Origin: JAJFKB01 sp965230515
GTDB taxonomy: Bacteria > Pseudomonadota > Gammaproteobacteria > Pseudomonadales > IMCC2047
Assembly: GCA_965230515.1 (NCBI GenBank)
Contig: OZ246007.1
Location: 930,001 to 994,000, forward strand
DNA length: 64,000 bases
Direction of reading: 5' to 3'
Positions 55,547-63,525 of this stretch are shown here, one piece after another (the first letter of the stretch is position 1; each line of letters begins with the position of its first letter). The notes below the pieces were generated by a model. It was not told the origin of the DNA. It ran no database searches and was given only the letters and a program-made list of their open reading frames with translations. The translations under genes were made by a program, and so were the position numbers.

Positions 55547-56500
55547 ATGAATACAAAATCGTTTGTAGTTGCAGGCGTCGATGTCGCCAAAGCCACATTG
55601 GATGTTGCCGATTCCATATCAGACACGGTTTGGCAGTCCACTAATGATTTGACAGGCATCGGCAAGGTGGTTACCCCACTCCAGAAATTGAAACCAGATC
55701 TCATCATTGTAGAGGCCACCGGACGTTTTGAGGCTAAGCTGGTGAGTGCACTGGTTGCCGTCAATCTGCCAGTTGTGGTGGTCAACCCTCGCCAAGTCCG
55801 GGCCTTTGCCAGGGCAAAAGGCGTTTTGGCTAAAACCGATCGCATCGATGCTCGCGTGTTAGTGAGCTTTGGTGAGGCCGTACGTCCAGAGGTCAGAGCG
55901 CTCAAGGACGAAGATGCTCTTGAATTACAGGGATTAGTGGCACGCCGCCACCAGTTGGTCACTATGCTGACGGCCGAGAAGAACCGGGTAACAGGGGCGC
56001 CTGTGGCCGTGCGTAAGGATATTAAAGAGCATATTCGTTGGTTAGAGAAGCGCTTGGCTGATACGGACCACCAGACGCGCGTCAAACTCGAGAGTAATCC
56101 AAACTGGCGAGCAAAAGACGACCTGCTCCAGGGTGTGCCAGGTGTGGGTCGAGTTACGTCTACTTCACTCATGTCAGGATTACCGGAGTTAGGTGCGCTG
56201 AACCGGCGCCAAATAGCGGCGTTGGTTGGTTTAGCCCCCTTTAACCGGGACAGCGGCCAGTATCGTGGCAGACGCACGATATGGGGTGGCAGAGCCCAGG
56301 TACGTTGTTCATTATATATGGCAACCATTAGCGCAATCCGATGTAATCCTGTAATCAAGCCGTTCTACCAGCGCTTGCGCGCTGCGGGGAAGCCACCAAA
56401 AGTGGCCATTACGGCTTGTATGCGAAAACTATTAACCATTTTAAATGCCATGGTCAAAAACCAAGCCTCGTGGAACCCAAATTATCAAACAAACACTTGA
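55547..56500 (+). CDS. IS110-family transposase (bridge-RNA-guided recombinase)
   Basis: 317 residues, full length. The RuvC-like DEDD domain has Asp12 (AGVDVAKATLD), Glu56 (IIVEATGRFE), Asp98 and Asp101 (AKTDRIDARVL). The C-terminal Tnp_20 domain has LLQGVPGVGRVTSTSLMSGL and the catalytic-serine segment FNRDSGQYRGRR. No frameshift or missing motif, so likely active. The ATG at 55547 is the first with family similarity; upstream codons overlap the non-coding RNA. Distinct from the truncated relative at 26.2 kb. A long antisense frame covers it but is a shadow. Confidence 0.93.
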   Translation: MNTKSFVVAGVDVAKATLDVADSISDTVWQSTNDLTGIGKVVTPLQKLKPDLIIVEATGRFEAKLVSALVAVNLPVVVVNPRQVRAFARAKGVLAKTDRIDARVLVSFGEAVRPEVRALKDEDALELQGLVARRHQLVTMLTAEKNRVTGAPVAVRKDIKEHIRWLEKRLADTDHQTRVKLESNPNWRAKDDLLQGVPGVGRVTSTSLMSGLPELGALNRRQIAALVGLAPFNRDSGQYRGRRTIWGGRAQVRCSLYMATISAIRCNPVIKPFYQRLRAAGKPPKVAITACMRKLLTILNAMVKNQASWNPNYQTNT

Positions 56501-56515
56501 CTCTAAACACAGTTG

Positions 56516-56532
56516 CTCTCCCAGAGGGAGAG
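56516..56532. repeat. REP-like palindrome at the IS insertion site
   Basis: CTCTCCCagaGGGAGAG, a 7-bp perfect stem with a 3-nt loop, directly abuts the IS right end. Such palindromes are common dispersed repeats in proteobacterial genomes and known targets of some IS110 elements. The remaining 56533-56652 holds no gene. Confidence 0.6.
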
Positions 56533-56652
56533 GAGGTATTTCTGTTTTATTTTTATAACACCTTCCGGGGGGTAGGGGGCATACCACGACTTCAGCAAGA
56601 GTTATGGTAGCCAACCTCCAGTTACACAAAATAGTCCCTGCGCCCCGGCAAG

Positions 56653-57126
56653 TTACTCACTCTCAGACTTGTAAATTCGCTGCAATGGTTGTCGATACTT
56701 CTCAGGAATTGGCTGGCTCTTTAGCTTGTCCGCATCAATGCAGGTGGTCATGGTCCGGGCGTCCACACAGATCGTCCCATTCACATCAAACCGATAGCGA
56801 ATGCCCAAAGAACTGTTGCCAATATGAAAACAGGTCACCTTGATCACCGGGCGATCGCCAAACCGCAGCGGCGCCTTAAAGTCAATATCGGTATGCACCA
56901 TAGGAAATGCCACACGATGCTGCTGTATCAACAAGTAATAGCGGACACCAATATACTCTTCCCAAAGATCCTCAAATGCCTCATGGATAAAATTATTAAT
57001 CCTTGGGTAATAGGCAATGCCTGCCGGATCCACATCGCCAAAGCGAACTAATCTGCGGGTGATAAAGACATGGCTATCGTCACCAGCCTCACTGCCAGTA
57101 CTGAGTAACTTGTTAATCTCGGTCAT
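56653..57126 (-). CDS. Acyl-CoA thioesterase, 4-hydroxybenzoyl-CoA thioesterase family
   Basis: 157-residue hot-dog protein. The active-site motif RFGDVDPAGIAYYPRINNFIHE, with the catalytic Asp in DPAGIAYYP, identifies the 4HBT family. Later FPMVHTDIDFKAPLRFGD is typical. Physiological acyl-CoA unknown. Its start lies 2 bp from the tpx stop on the same strand. Confidence 0.87.
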   Translation of the reverse strand: MTEINKLLSTGSEAGDDSHVFITRRLVRFGDVDPAGIAYYPRINNFIHEAFEDLWEEYIGVRYYLLIQQHRVAFPMVHTDIDFKAPLRFGDRPVIKVTCFHIGNSSLGIRYRFDVNGTICVDARTMTTCIDADKLKSQPIPEKYRQPLQRIYKSESE

Positions 57127-57128
57127 CG

Positions 57129-57635
57129 TTATTGTGCAGCCTCGATCGCAGCAATTGCCGCATCATAGTCAGGCTCTTGCGTAATCTCGGAAACCAGCTC
57201 GGTATAAACAACCTGTCCCTGAGAATCAACCACCACTACTGCCCTTGCGCACAGCCCCTGCAACGGACCATCGGTTAACAGCACACCATAATCTTTGGCA
57301 AACTTTCGCGTGCGCATCATTGAAAGTGGGACCACATCCGCCAAACCTTCCGTCGAACAGAATCGACCCTGAGCAAAGGGTAGATCCGTTGATACCACCA
57401 ATACCTGCGTATTATCCAGTCCCGCGGCGCGCTGATTAAACTCCCTGGTCGACGCTCCACAAACAGGTGTATCGAGACTGGGCACAATATTAATCAGCAG
57501 CTTACCGCTGAAATCGCCCAACTGACGCACCCCCAGATCCTTATCAATGAGCTCAAAGTCAGGGGCCGCTTCGCCTGTAGACGGCAGCTCACCGTATGTA
57601 TTGATAGCATTTCCTTTTAATGTAACCTGTGCCAT
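57129..57635 (-). CDS. tpx: Thiol peroxidase
   Basis: 168-residue atypical 2-Cys peroxiredoxin that reduces lipid hydroperoxides using thioredoxin. The peroxidatic cysteine is in SLDTPVCGASTREF (Cys59), the resolving cysteine in RFCSTEG (Cys93). The initial MAQVTLKGNAINTYGELP is diagnostic. Followed by the thioesterase gene with a 2-bp gap. Confidence 0.96.
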   Translation of the reverse strand: MAQVTLKGNAINTYGELPSTGEAAPDFELIDKDLGVRQLGDFSGKLLINIVPSLDTPVCGASTREFNQRAAGLDNTQVLVVSTDLPFAQGRFCSTEGLADVVPLSMMRTRKFAKDYGVLLTDGPLQGLCARAVVVVDSQGQVVYTELVSEITQEPDYDAAIAAIEAAQ

Positions 57636-57652
57636 AACAGAATCCTCTTGAT

Positions 57653-57670
57653 TTACCTTATTAATGGTAA
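57653..57670. promoter_or_regulatory. Palindrome upstream of tpx
   Basis: TTACCTTATTAATGGTAA has perfect TTACC/GGTAA arms around an ATTAAT-containing core, 18 bp before the tpx start codon. Possible operator or promoter element; no known factor matched. Confidence 0.25.
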
Positions 57671-57700
57671 CAGTGTCTCAAATTTTTTATTCAGTGTCCG

Positions 57701-58531
57701 CTACCGTCTTGCCTTTCGACGTTTCTCCCGCTCTCTTTCTTCCTTCTGGTTCCTGGTCGGCGCCGCTACTCGAACAGGAGCCAGACCAACCGCCTCATAA
57801 ATAACATTTACATCCTTTTGTTCAAGATACTCCCAACGCCCAAGCTTTAGCCTTGAGGGCATAAACACAGGTCCAAAACGTACCCGTTTTAACCGGTTGA
57901 CCTTGGCACCCACGTGCTCCCACAACCTTCTTACTTCGCGATTACGCCCTTCCATCAGGCAAACGTAATACCAACGATTCGCACCCTCACCCCGACTTTC
58001 AACAATATCAGTAAAAGACGCATGACCATCTTCCAACTCAACGCCAGCCAGCAGGCTCTGCTTCATATCCTCTGTAACATTGCCCAATACACGTACCAGA
58101 TATTCCCGATCAATTTGGTAGGATGGATGCATCAATCGATTGGCCAGCTCACCATCAGTGGTAAAAATCAGCAACCCGGTGGTATTAATGTCCAGTCTAC
58201 CTACGATAATCCAACGGCCACTGGCAAGCTTCGGCAAACGATCAAATACTGTACGCCTCCCTTCAGTGTCATTTGTGGTGCAAACTTCACCCTCCGGCTT
58301 GTTATAAATGAGCACCTGCACGGTTCTTTCTTCAGCTTTTGTAACCCTTACCGGGCGGCCATCCACCCTTATCTCATCCTGTTCTGTTACCCGGTCACCC
58401 AGCTTCGCGACCTGACCACCGACACTGACGCGCCCCTGCTTGATCCACGACTCCATCTCCCGTCTTGAACCAATGCCCGCCCGCGCGAGCACTTTCTGTA
58501 ATTTCTCTCCGTCTACCATTGATTTACTCAC
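57701..58531 (-). CDS. rluB: 23S rRNA pseudouridine(2605) synthase
   Basis: 276 residues. An S4 RNA-binding domain at the start (EKLQKVLARAGIGSRREMES) precedes the RsuA/RluB catalytic domain with GRLDINTTGLLIFTTDG (catalytic Asp) and EGRNREVRRLWEHVG. A basic C-terminal tail (REREKRRKARR) follows. Located just after scpAB, the conserved position of rluB rather than rsuA or rluE. Confidence 0.93.
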   Translation of the reverse strand: MSKSMVDGEKLQKVLARAGIGSRREMESWIKQGRVSVGGQVAKLGDRVTEQDEIRVDGRPVRVTKAEERTVQVLIYNKPEGEVCTTNDTEGRRTVFDRLPKLASGRWIIVGRLDINTTGLLIFTTDGELANRLMHPSYQIDREYLVRVLGNVTEDMKQSLLAGVELEDGHASFTDIVESRGEGANRWYYVCLMEGRNREVRRLWEHVGAKVNRLKRVRFGPVFMPSRLKLGRWEYLEQKDVNVIYEAVGLAPVRVAAPTRNQKEEREREKRRKARR

Positions 58532-58653
58532 ACTTTGGAGAGGTTAACGCTCACCCGGCCTACCAGGGAGATTAAGGCTCTCGGGTTCTAATTTGCTAAT
58601 GTTATGGGGCTTGTCTGTCCATTGCAGGATAATCATCATGGGTGGCGTCGATG

Positions 58654-59331
58654 CTAACCTTGTTGATCTGCAATCTCAGTTCCCGTGTCTGGAGCTACAG
58701 GTTCGTCGAGTACTTCTTCAAAAGCCTCTTCGGGCTCCACCTCTTTTTCCGCACTGTCAGTTTCAGCGGCATCAAAATTCAACTCCGCATTGATCTTGTC
58801 CAGATCACGAATTTCAGCCAGTGGGGGCAACTCTGACAAGTTTTTTAAATTGAAATAATCAAGAAAAGTCTTAGTGGTTGCGTACATCGCCGGTCGTCCT
58901 GGCACATCTCTGTGACCCACTACACGGACCCACTCGCGCTCCAGCAGCGTACGAATTATATTTGAACTGACACTGACCCCCCGCACCTCTTCTATCTCGC
59001 CTCGAGTGACCGGCTGACGATAAGCAATCAATGCCAGCGTCTCGAGCAGCGCCCTGGAGTAACGCGCGGGTTTCTCTTCCCATAACCGGCCAATCCAGGG
59101 ACTAAGATCCTGACATACCTGAAAGCGCCAACCACTGGCCACCTCTTTCAGCTCAAAACCTCTACCCAGAAATTCCTCTGCCATACCCTTTAAGGCAGTG
59201 CGAATATCGGCATTCGCAGGGCGCTCATGGTCGGCAAAAAGCAATGCCAGCCTGTCGATCGGCAACGGCTCTCCCGCAGCCAGCAGGGCACCTTCAAGAA
59301 TCCTCTTTAGTTGTCCGGGGTCATCCATCAA
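58654..59331 (-). CDS. scpB: Segregation and condensation protein B
   Basis: 225-residue winged-helix subunit of the SMC-ScpAB condensin. Typical segments are LEGALLAAGEPLPIDRLALLF, ALLETLALIAYRQPVTRGEIE and GRPAMYATTKTFLDYFNL. The acidic C-terminal tail is poorly conserved. It lies 48 bp downstream of scpA. No smc or mukB gene is in the window. Confidence 0.94.
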   Translation of the reverse strand: MMDDPGQLKRILEGALLAAGEPLPIDRLALLFADHERPANADIRTALKGMAEEFLGRGFELKEVASGWRFQVCQDLSPWIGRLWEEKPARYSRALLETLALIAYRQPVTRGEIEEVRGVSVSSNIIRTLLEREWVRVVGHRDVPGRPAMYATTKTFLDYFNLKNLSELPPLAEIRDLDKINAELNFDAAETDSAEKEVEPEEAFEEVLDEPVAPDTGTEIADQQG

Positions 59332-59379
59332 GCTACCTTTCTCTTGGTTCTGTTGGTTGCTCAGCTATTGGTTGCTTAG

Positions 59380-60237
59380 TCATCGCGCCTTAATGTGAAT
59401 AGGGCCAAAAATTTCATTCTGGACAATATCAATCAGGGACTCCTTAATCAACTCCATCATCGCGAGAAACGTCACTACCACGCCCTGACGTCCCTCCTCG
59501 ACTGTGAACAGACTGATAAAGGGTACAAACTGCTTACCCTGCAGCTGAGACAGAATATGCGACATTCGTTCCCTGGTGGACAGTTTTTCCATCTGTACGG
59601 AATGGCTTTCAAACATCTCTGCACGTTTCAAGACCTGCGCGAAAGCCAGCAGTATCTCCTTCAGCGCAACATCCGGTAGCGGCTTACTGGCTTCAAGTTC
59701 GGGCACTTCGGCACTCACCGGAAACAGATCTCTTTCCAGCCGCGGCAGATGATCCACATCCTCCGCGGCCTGCTTATAGCGTTCGTACTCTTGCAGACGT
59801 CGAATCAGCTCCGCCCGGGGATCGCCATCATCCTCTTCTGCCAGCTCATGGCGAGGTAACAGTGTGCGTGATTTAATCTCCGCCAACATAGCCGCCATCA
59901 CCAGATACTCAGCCGCAAGTTCAAACTGCATGGCATGCATCAGCTCAATGTACTCCATATACTGCTGAGTGATGCGCGCGACGTTAATATTGAGAATATC
60001 CAGGTTTTGTCGCTTTATAAGATAAAGCAACAGATCCAGTGGTCCCTCAAATGCCTCAAGAATAATCTCAAGCGCATCAGGTGGAATGTAAAGATCCTGA
60101 GGAATTTGGGTAACCGGTTGCCCCTCGACAATGGCGAAAGGCATCTCCTGCTGAGAAGGCTGAACTTCGGACGCGGCCGCGCCAGGCGGCGCCTTGGATT
60201 CCGCTTCAGCTTGCAACAGCTCAGTTGAGTCTATCAT
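59380..60237 (-). CDS. scpA: Segregation and condensation protein A
   Basis: 285-residue kleisin of the SMC complex. LEAFEGPLDLLLYLIKRQNLDI is the family start after a roughly 55-residue variable leader. AAEYLVMAAMLAEIKSRTLLP follows, and the C-terminal winged helix (FVPFISLFTVEEGRQGVVVTFLAM) binds the SMC head. It lies 9 bp downstream of trpS, the trpS-scpA-scpB-rluB order seen in many gammaproteobacteria. Confidence 0.94.
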   Translation of the reverse strand: MIDSTELLQAEAESKAPPGAAASEVQPSQQEMPFAIVEGQPVTQIPQDLYIPPDALEIILEAFEGPLDLLLYLIKRQNLDILNINVARITQQYMEYIELMHAMQFELAAEYLVMAAMLAEIKSRTLLPRHELAEEDDGDPRAELIRRLQEYERYKQAAEDVDHLPRLERDLFPVSAEVPELEASKPLPDVALKEILLAFAQVLKRAEMFESHSVQMEKLSTRERMSHILSQLQGKQFVPFISLFTVEEGRQGVVVTFLAMMELIKESLIDIVQNEIFGPIHIKAR

Positions 60238-60246
60238 ACCTGTTAC

Positions 60247-61461
60247 CTAGCGGTACCCCAGCCCCATTGAGTCACGCACCACCTCCAGCGTCTGCTTTGC
60301 TTCATCGCGCGCCGCTTCGCACCCGTCGGCCAGAATACCTCGCACCATATCGGGGTTTTCTTCATATTCTTTAGCGCGAGCTCTGATAGGCTCAAGCTCT
60401 GCAATCACGCCTTCGGTTACCGGCTTCTTGCATTCAATGCACCCAATTCCCGCACTTCTACAACCCTCCTGAACCCACTCTTTAGTTGTGTCATCCGAGT
60501 AGACCTCATGTAACTGCCATACCGGACATTTTTCGGGATCGCCAGGATCCGAGAGGCGTATACGTGCCGGGTCCGTTTGCATGGTACGAATTTTTTGCTC
60601 AACGACCTCCGGCTCCTCTCTAAGTGCAATCGTATTACCATAGGATTTAGACATCTTTTGGCCATCCAGCCCCGGCATTTTGGATTCCGGTGTAAGCAGC
60701 GCTTTCGGCTCGGGCAATATCACTTTTCCACCACCCTCAATATAACCCATCAAGCGCTCTCTATCACTGATAGAGATACTCTGCTGGCCATCAACCAACG
60801 CGCAGGCTCTCTCAAATGCTTCCTGATCACCCTGCTCTTGAAATTGCGTTTTCAACTGAATGTATGCTTTGGACGCCTTTTTACCCATCTTCTTGATCGC
60901 CGCCTCGGCCTGCTCTTCAAAGCCCTGATCACGGCCATAAATATGGTTAAACCGGCGCGCGATCTCACGACACATCTCCACGTGTGGTACTTGATCAGCA
61001 CCAACAGGCACAGCTCCCGCCCGATAAACCAGTATGTCCGCCGCCTGTAACAGTGGGTATCCCAGAAAACCGTATGTCGCAAGATCCTTATCCTTGATCT
61101 TTTCCTGCTGCTCTTTATAGGTGGGTACTCTCTCCAGCCAACTCAATGGTGTGATCATCGATAATAACAGGTGTAATTCAGCATGCTCGGGTACACGTGA
61201 CTGAAGAAAAATGGTTGCGGAGCCCGGATTAATTCCCGCAGCCAGCCAGTCCACCAGCATATCCCAGACATTCTGTTCAATCATGTGTGGGTCATCATAG
61301 TGCGTGGTCAACGCATGCCAGTCAACGATCGCAAAAAAGCACTCACTTTCATGCTGTAGTTTAATCCAGTTTTTTAGAACGCCGTGATAATGACCCAGAT
61401 GTAACTTCCCAGTAGGTCTCATGCCGGAAAGAACCCGACGATCAGTATTAATTACGGACAA
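60247..61461 (-). CDS. trpS: Tryptophanyl-tRNA synthetase
   Basis: 404 residues, class I synthetase. The HIGH-like motif is GKLHLGHYHGVLK, the tryptophan-binding part is YPLLQAADILVYRAGAVPVG, and KMSKS is GQKMSKSYGN. It is about 70 residues longer than E. coli TrpS. The extra length includes an insertion around 185-240 and a cysteine set Cys312-x21-Cys334-x6-Cys341-x2-Cys344. This strongly resembles the C-x22-C-x6-C-x2-C [4Fe-4S] motif described for Thermotoga maritima TrpS, so a cluster near the anticodon-binding domain is possible. Confidence 0.95.
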   Translation of the reverse strand: MSVINTDRRVLSGMRPTGKLHLGHYHGVLKNWIKLQHESECFFAIVDWHALTTHYDDPHMIEQNVWDMLVDWLAAGINPGSATIFLQSRVPEHAELHLLLSMITPLSWLERVPTYKEQQEKIKDKDLATYGFLGYPLLQAADILVYRAGAVPVGADQVPHVEMCREIARRFNHIYGRDQGFEEQAEAAIKKMGKKASKAYIQLKTQFQEQGDQEAFERACALVDGQQSISISDRERLMGYIEGGGKVILPEPKALLTPESKMPGLDGQKMSKSYGNTIALREEPEVVEQKIRTMQTDPARIRLSDPGDPEKCPVWQLHEVYSDDTTKEWVQEGCRSAGIGCIECKKPVTEGVIAELEPIRARAKEYEENPDMVRGILADGCEAARDEAKQTLEVVRDSMGLGYR

Positions 61462-61559
61462 GCTTGTCTCCTAGAATTGTGGGGTGACTTATTAGGGCCT
61501 GCTAACAGGCCATATTGGAAAATCGTTTGAGGAACGCATTATAACGGGGTTTGCCCGTT

Positions 61560-62180
61560 TTATTCAAAGTGAGATGGATCACCCACCCCTACCCTGATCA
61601 CCTCTGGAATCTCATCGATAAGACTGATCACAGTTGTTTCCTCCATACCACAGTAACCGCCATCAATGACCAGATCCACCGAATGCTGCAGTGTCTCCCG
61701 AATGTCGTAAGGCTCGGTCAGCGGATACTCATCCCCCGGCAAAATCAGCGAAGTGCTGATTAAGGGTTCACCCAAATGATCCAGCAAAGCCAGGGTAATG
61801 GGGTCATTGGGAATTCGTAACCCGATTGTCCGTCGTTTCGGGTGAAGAAGCCGTCGAGGCACCTCTCCGGTGGCCCGCAGGATAAAAGTATAGGCACCCG
61901 GTGTATGTGCTTTAAGCAGTCGATAGGTTGAATTATCCACCTTCGCGTAGATAGACAGATCGGATAGATCCCGGCAAACCAGCGTAAAGTTGTGCTTATC
62001 GTCCAGTTTGCGAATTCGGCGAATCCGGTCAACCGCTGACTTGTCACCCATATGACAGCCAAGCGCATAAGCACAGTCTGTCGGGTAAACCACCACACCA
62101 CCTTTATTAATGATCTCTACCGCCTGTTTGATCAGACGATGCTGCGGGTTATCCGGGTGTATGGAAAATAACTGACTCAT
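61560..62180 (-). CDS. yciO: YciO/Sua5-family protein
   Basis: 206 residues of the YrdC-like fold. KGGVVVYPTDCAYALGCHM, the KHNFTLVCRDLSDLS stretch and TFILRATGEVPRRLLHPKR identify the YciO branch rather than TsaC/Sua5. YciO has weak threonylcarbamoyl-AMP synthase activity; its cellular role is unclear. It lies between trpS and rnm as in many relatives. Confidence 0.9.
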   Translation of the reverse strand: MSQLFSIHPDNPQHRLIKQAVEIINKGGVVVYPTDCAYALGCHMGDKSAVDRIRRIRKLDDKHNFTLVCRDLSDLSIYAKVDNSTYRLLKAHTPGAYTFILRATGEVPRRLLHPKRRTIGLRIPNDPITLALLDHLGEPLISTSLILPGDEYPLTEPYDIRETLQHSVDLVIDGGYCGMEETTVISLIDEIPEVIRVGVGDPSHFE

Positions 62181-62312
62181 TAGCGTTCATCTTTATATTA
62201 GTGGCTGGCAATCTAACGATTCACATAAGGTCTGGCAAGATATAAATACACCCAAACCGGGTACTTTCTTCTTATAAAACGAATATCGTTGCAAAAAGGC
62301 ACCGTTTAATGC

Positions 62313-63149
62313 CTAAAGTTTATCATCCCAACACTCCCAGACAGGATTGCAGGATACCGGCAGGGGCGCCATTTTACCCAAGTCATGCCACGAAGAAACC
62401 GGACCGTGGAAATCGCTGCCGCAAGATGCATATAGTCCGTACTTCCGACAAAGCTGTTGGTGGTATTCGGTCACATTTTCGGCCTGCAACCCTGAAACCA
62501 GCTCCAAAGCATCTCCGCCTGCTTCCTTAAAGGCGTCACACATCAGGTCCAGTTTACGACGCGACAATTTATACTTGGCAGGATGTGCCAGCACAGCCAG
62601 CCCACCGGCATCCTGTATCCAGGTTACCGCCTCTTCCAATTCCGGCCAATGGGCTTTTACATCGCCCACCTTCCCCGCTCCCAGATACCGTTTGTATGCT
62701 GCATTTAAATCCTTTACAACGCCGATTTTCAGCAGATACTGTGCAAAATGCGGTCTGCCAATCTGGCTTTGACCAGCAATAACACTGGCACCCTGATAAC
62801 AGTCCGGAATATCAAGCTTAGCCAGACGATTGCCGATTTCGACGGCTCTTTTTTGTCTCGCCCGTGATTGCCGGTTGGTCATTTCCTGCACAGCACTGCT
62901 ATCGAGCATGATGTTCAAACCAACCACATGCACTGTCATTTTGTTCCAGCGACAGGACAGTTCTATTCCGGAAATCAGCTTTAGCTTTAGCGTTTTGGCC
63001 AGCGCAATCACCTCTGGTAGCGGTTCCGCACGATCATGATCGGTGATAGCCAGCATATCGAGCCCCACTTCACTCGCATAACGCACCAGTTCCGCTGGGG
63101 CCAACTGCCCGTCAGACAAATTACTATGGCAATGTAGATCAACCTTCAT
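62313..63149 (-). CDS. rnm: PHP-domain phosphoesterase / 5'-3' exoribonuclease (RNase AM type)
   Basis: 278 residues from the ATG at 63149 (a longer frame to 63188 has no support). Metal ligands of the PHP active site are visible in VDLHCHSNLSDG, TDHDRAEPL, GIELSCRWN, VLAHPAKYKL and SCGSDFHGP. E. coli YciV/TrpH hydrolyses 3',5'-nucleoside bisphosphates and trims 5' ends of rRNAs. It is divergent from btuB, with the riboswitch region between. Confidence 0.9.
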   Translation of the reverse strand: MKVDLHCHSNLSDGQLAPAELVRYASEVGLDMLAITDHDRAEPLPEVIALAKTLKLKLISGIELSCRWNKMTVHVVGLNIMLDSSAVQEMTNRQSRARQKRAVEIGNRLAKLDIPDCYQGASVIAGQSQIGRPHFAQYLLKIGVVKDLNAAYKRYLGAGKVGDVKAHWPELEEAVTWIQDAGGLAVLAHPAKYKLSRRKLDLMCDAFKEAGGDALELVSGLQAENVTEYHQQLCRKYGLYASCGSDFHGPVSSWHDLGKMAPLPVSCNPVWECWDDKL

Positions 63150-63254
63150 AGCACTATTGAACCACGCCATACTTATGTCACCTAGCAAATAATTGCATTT
63201 TTTGGCATTGCGAAAGCGGCCCGTAACCTGCTATATTCGCTATCCCTGTCTAAG

Positions 63255-63450
63255 GTGCTCAACTCGCTATTTGCCAAAATACCAGGTTGAGTTAAACGGG
63301 AAGTTTGGTGCGCACTGGCCTGTGATTGGCTGGCCTACTGTTAAACCAACGCTGCCCCCGCAACGGTGAATCACATATGTGACAAGCCCGGAACCGGCCT
63401 TGAACAGTTCTCGAACGATGTAGCGGAGGGCTTCATCTGTAGCTGATCAT
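63255..63450 (+). promoter_or_regulatory. Cobalamin (B12) riboswitch
   Basis: The conserved B12 box GCTGCCCCCGCAACGG lies at 63351-63366. CTCAAC/GTTGAG frame the 5' stem. Downstream AAGCCCGGAACCGGCC matches the conserved P-stem segment of the family. It is transcribed toward btuB, whose AGGA ribosome-binding site is about 65 nt past the aptamer. Cobalamin binding should shut down receptor expression. Confidence 0.92.
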
Positions 63451-63525
63451 TCCCCATCGCTTCAGCTCCATACGATTTTCCCTCCCTCGATCGCTTATTT
63501 TTTTGTTTAGCTATTGAGGATAACA

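Larger units (their letters stand above)
55324..56517 (+). mobile_element. Intact IS110-group insertion sequence
   Basis: About 1194 bp including one CT core. No terminal inverted repeats or target duplication are seen, as is normal for IS110. The ends were inferred from guide matches. The genome left of the element ends CAAGCT (55318-55323). The right end is ACAGTTGCT (56509-56517), followed by CTCCCAGAGGG. Joining the flanks rebuilds CAAGCTCTCCCAGAGGGAGAGG, a palindromic REP-like target. The non-coding left end is long (223 nt) and the right end short (17 nt), the IS110 rather than IS1111 arrangement. Confidence 0.8.

Noticed and set aside
55309..56358. Long minus-strand open frame of 349 codons across the IS110 element
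   Set aside because: It is antisense to the transposase, is arginine/serine-rich low-quality sequence and has no recognisable domain; the plus strand shows clear IS110 motifs.
61462..61559. Tryptophan attenuator or T-box upstream of trpS
   Set aside because: The 98 bp leader shows no tandem Trp codons and no T-box-like sequence.
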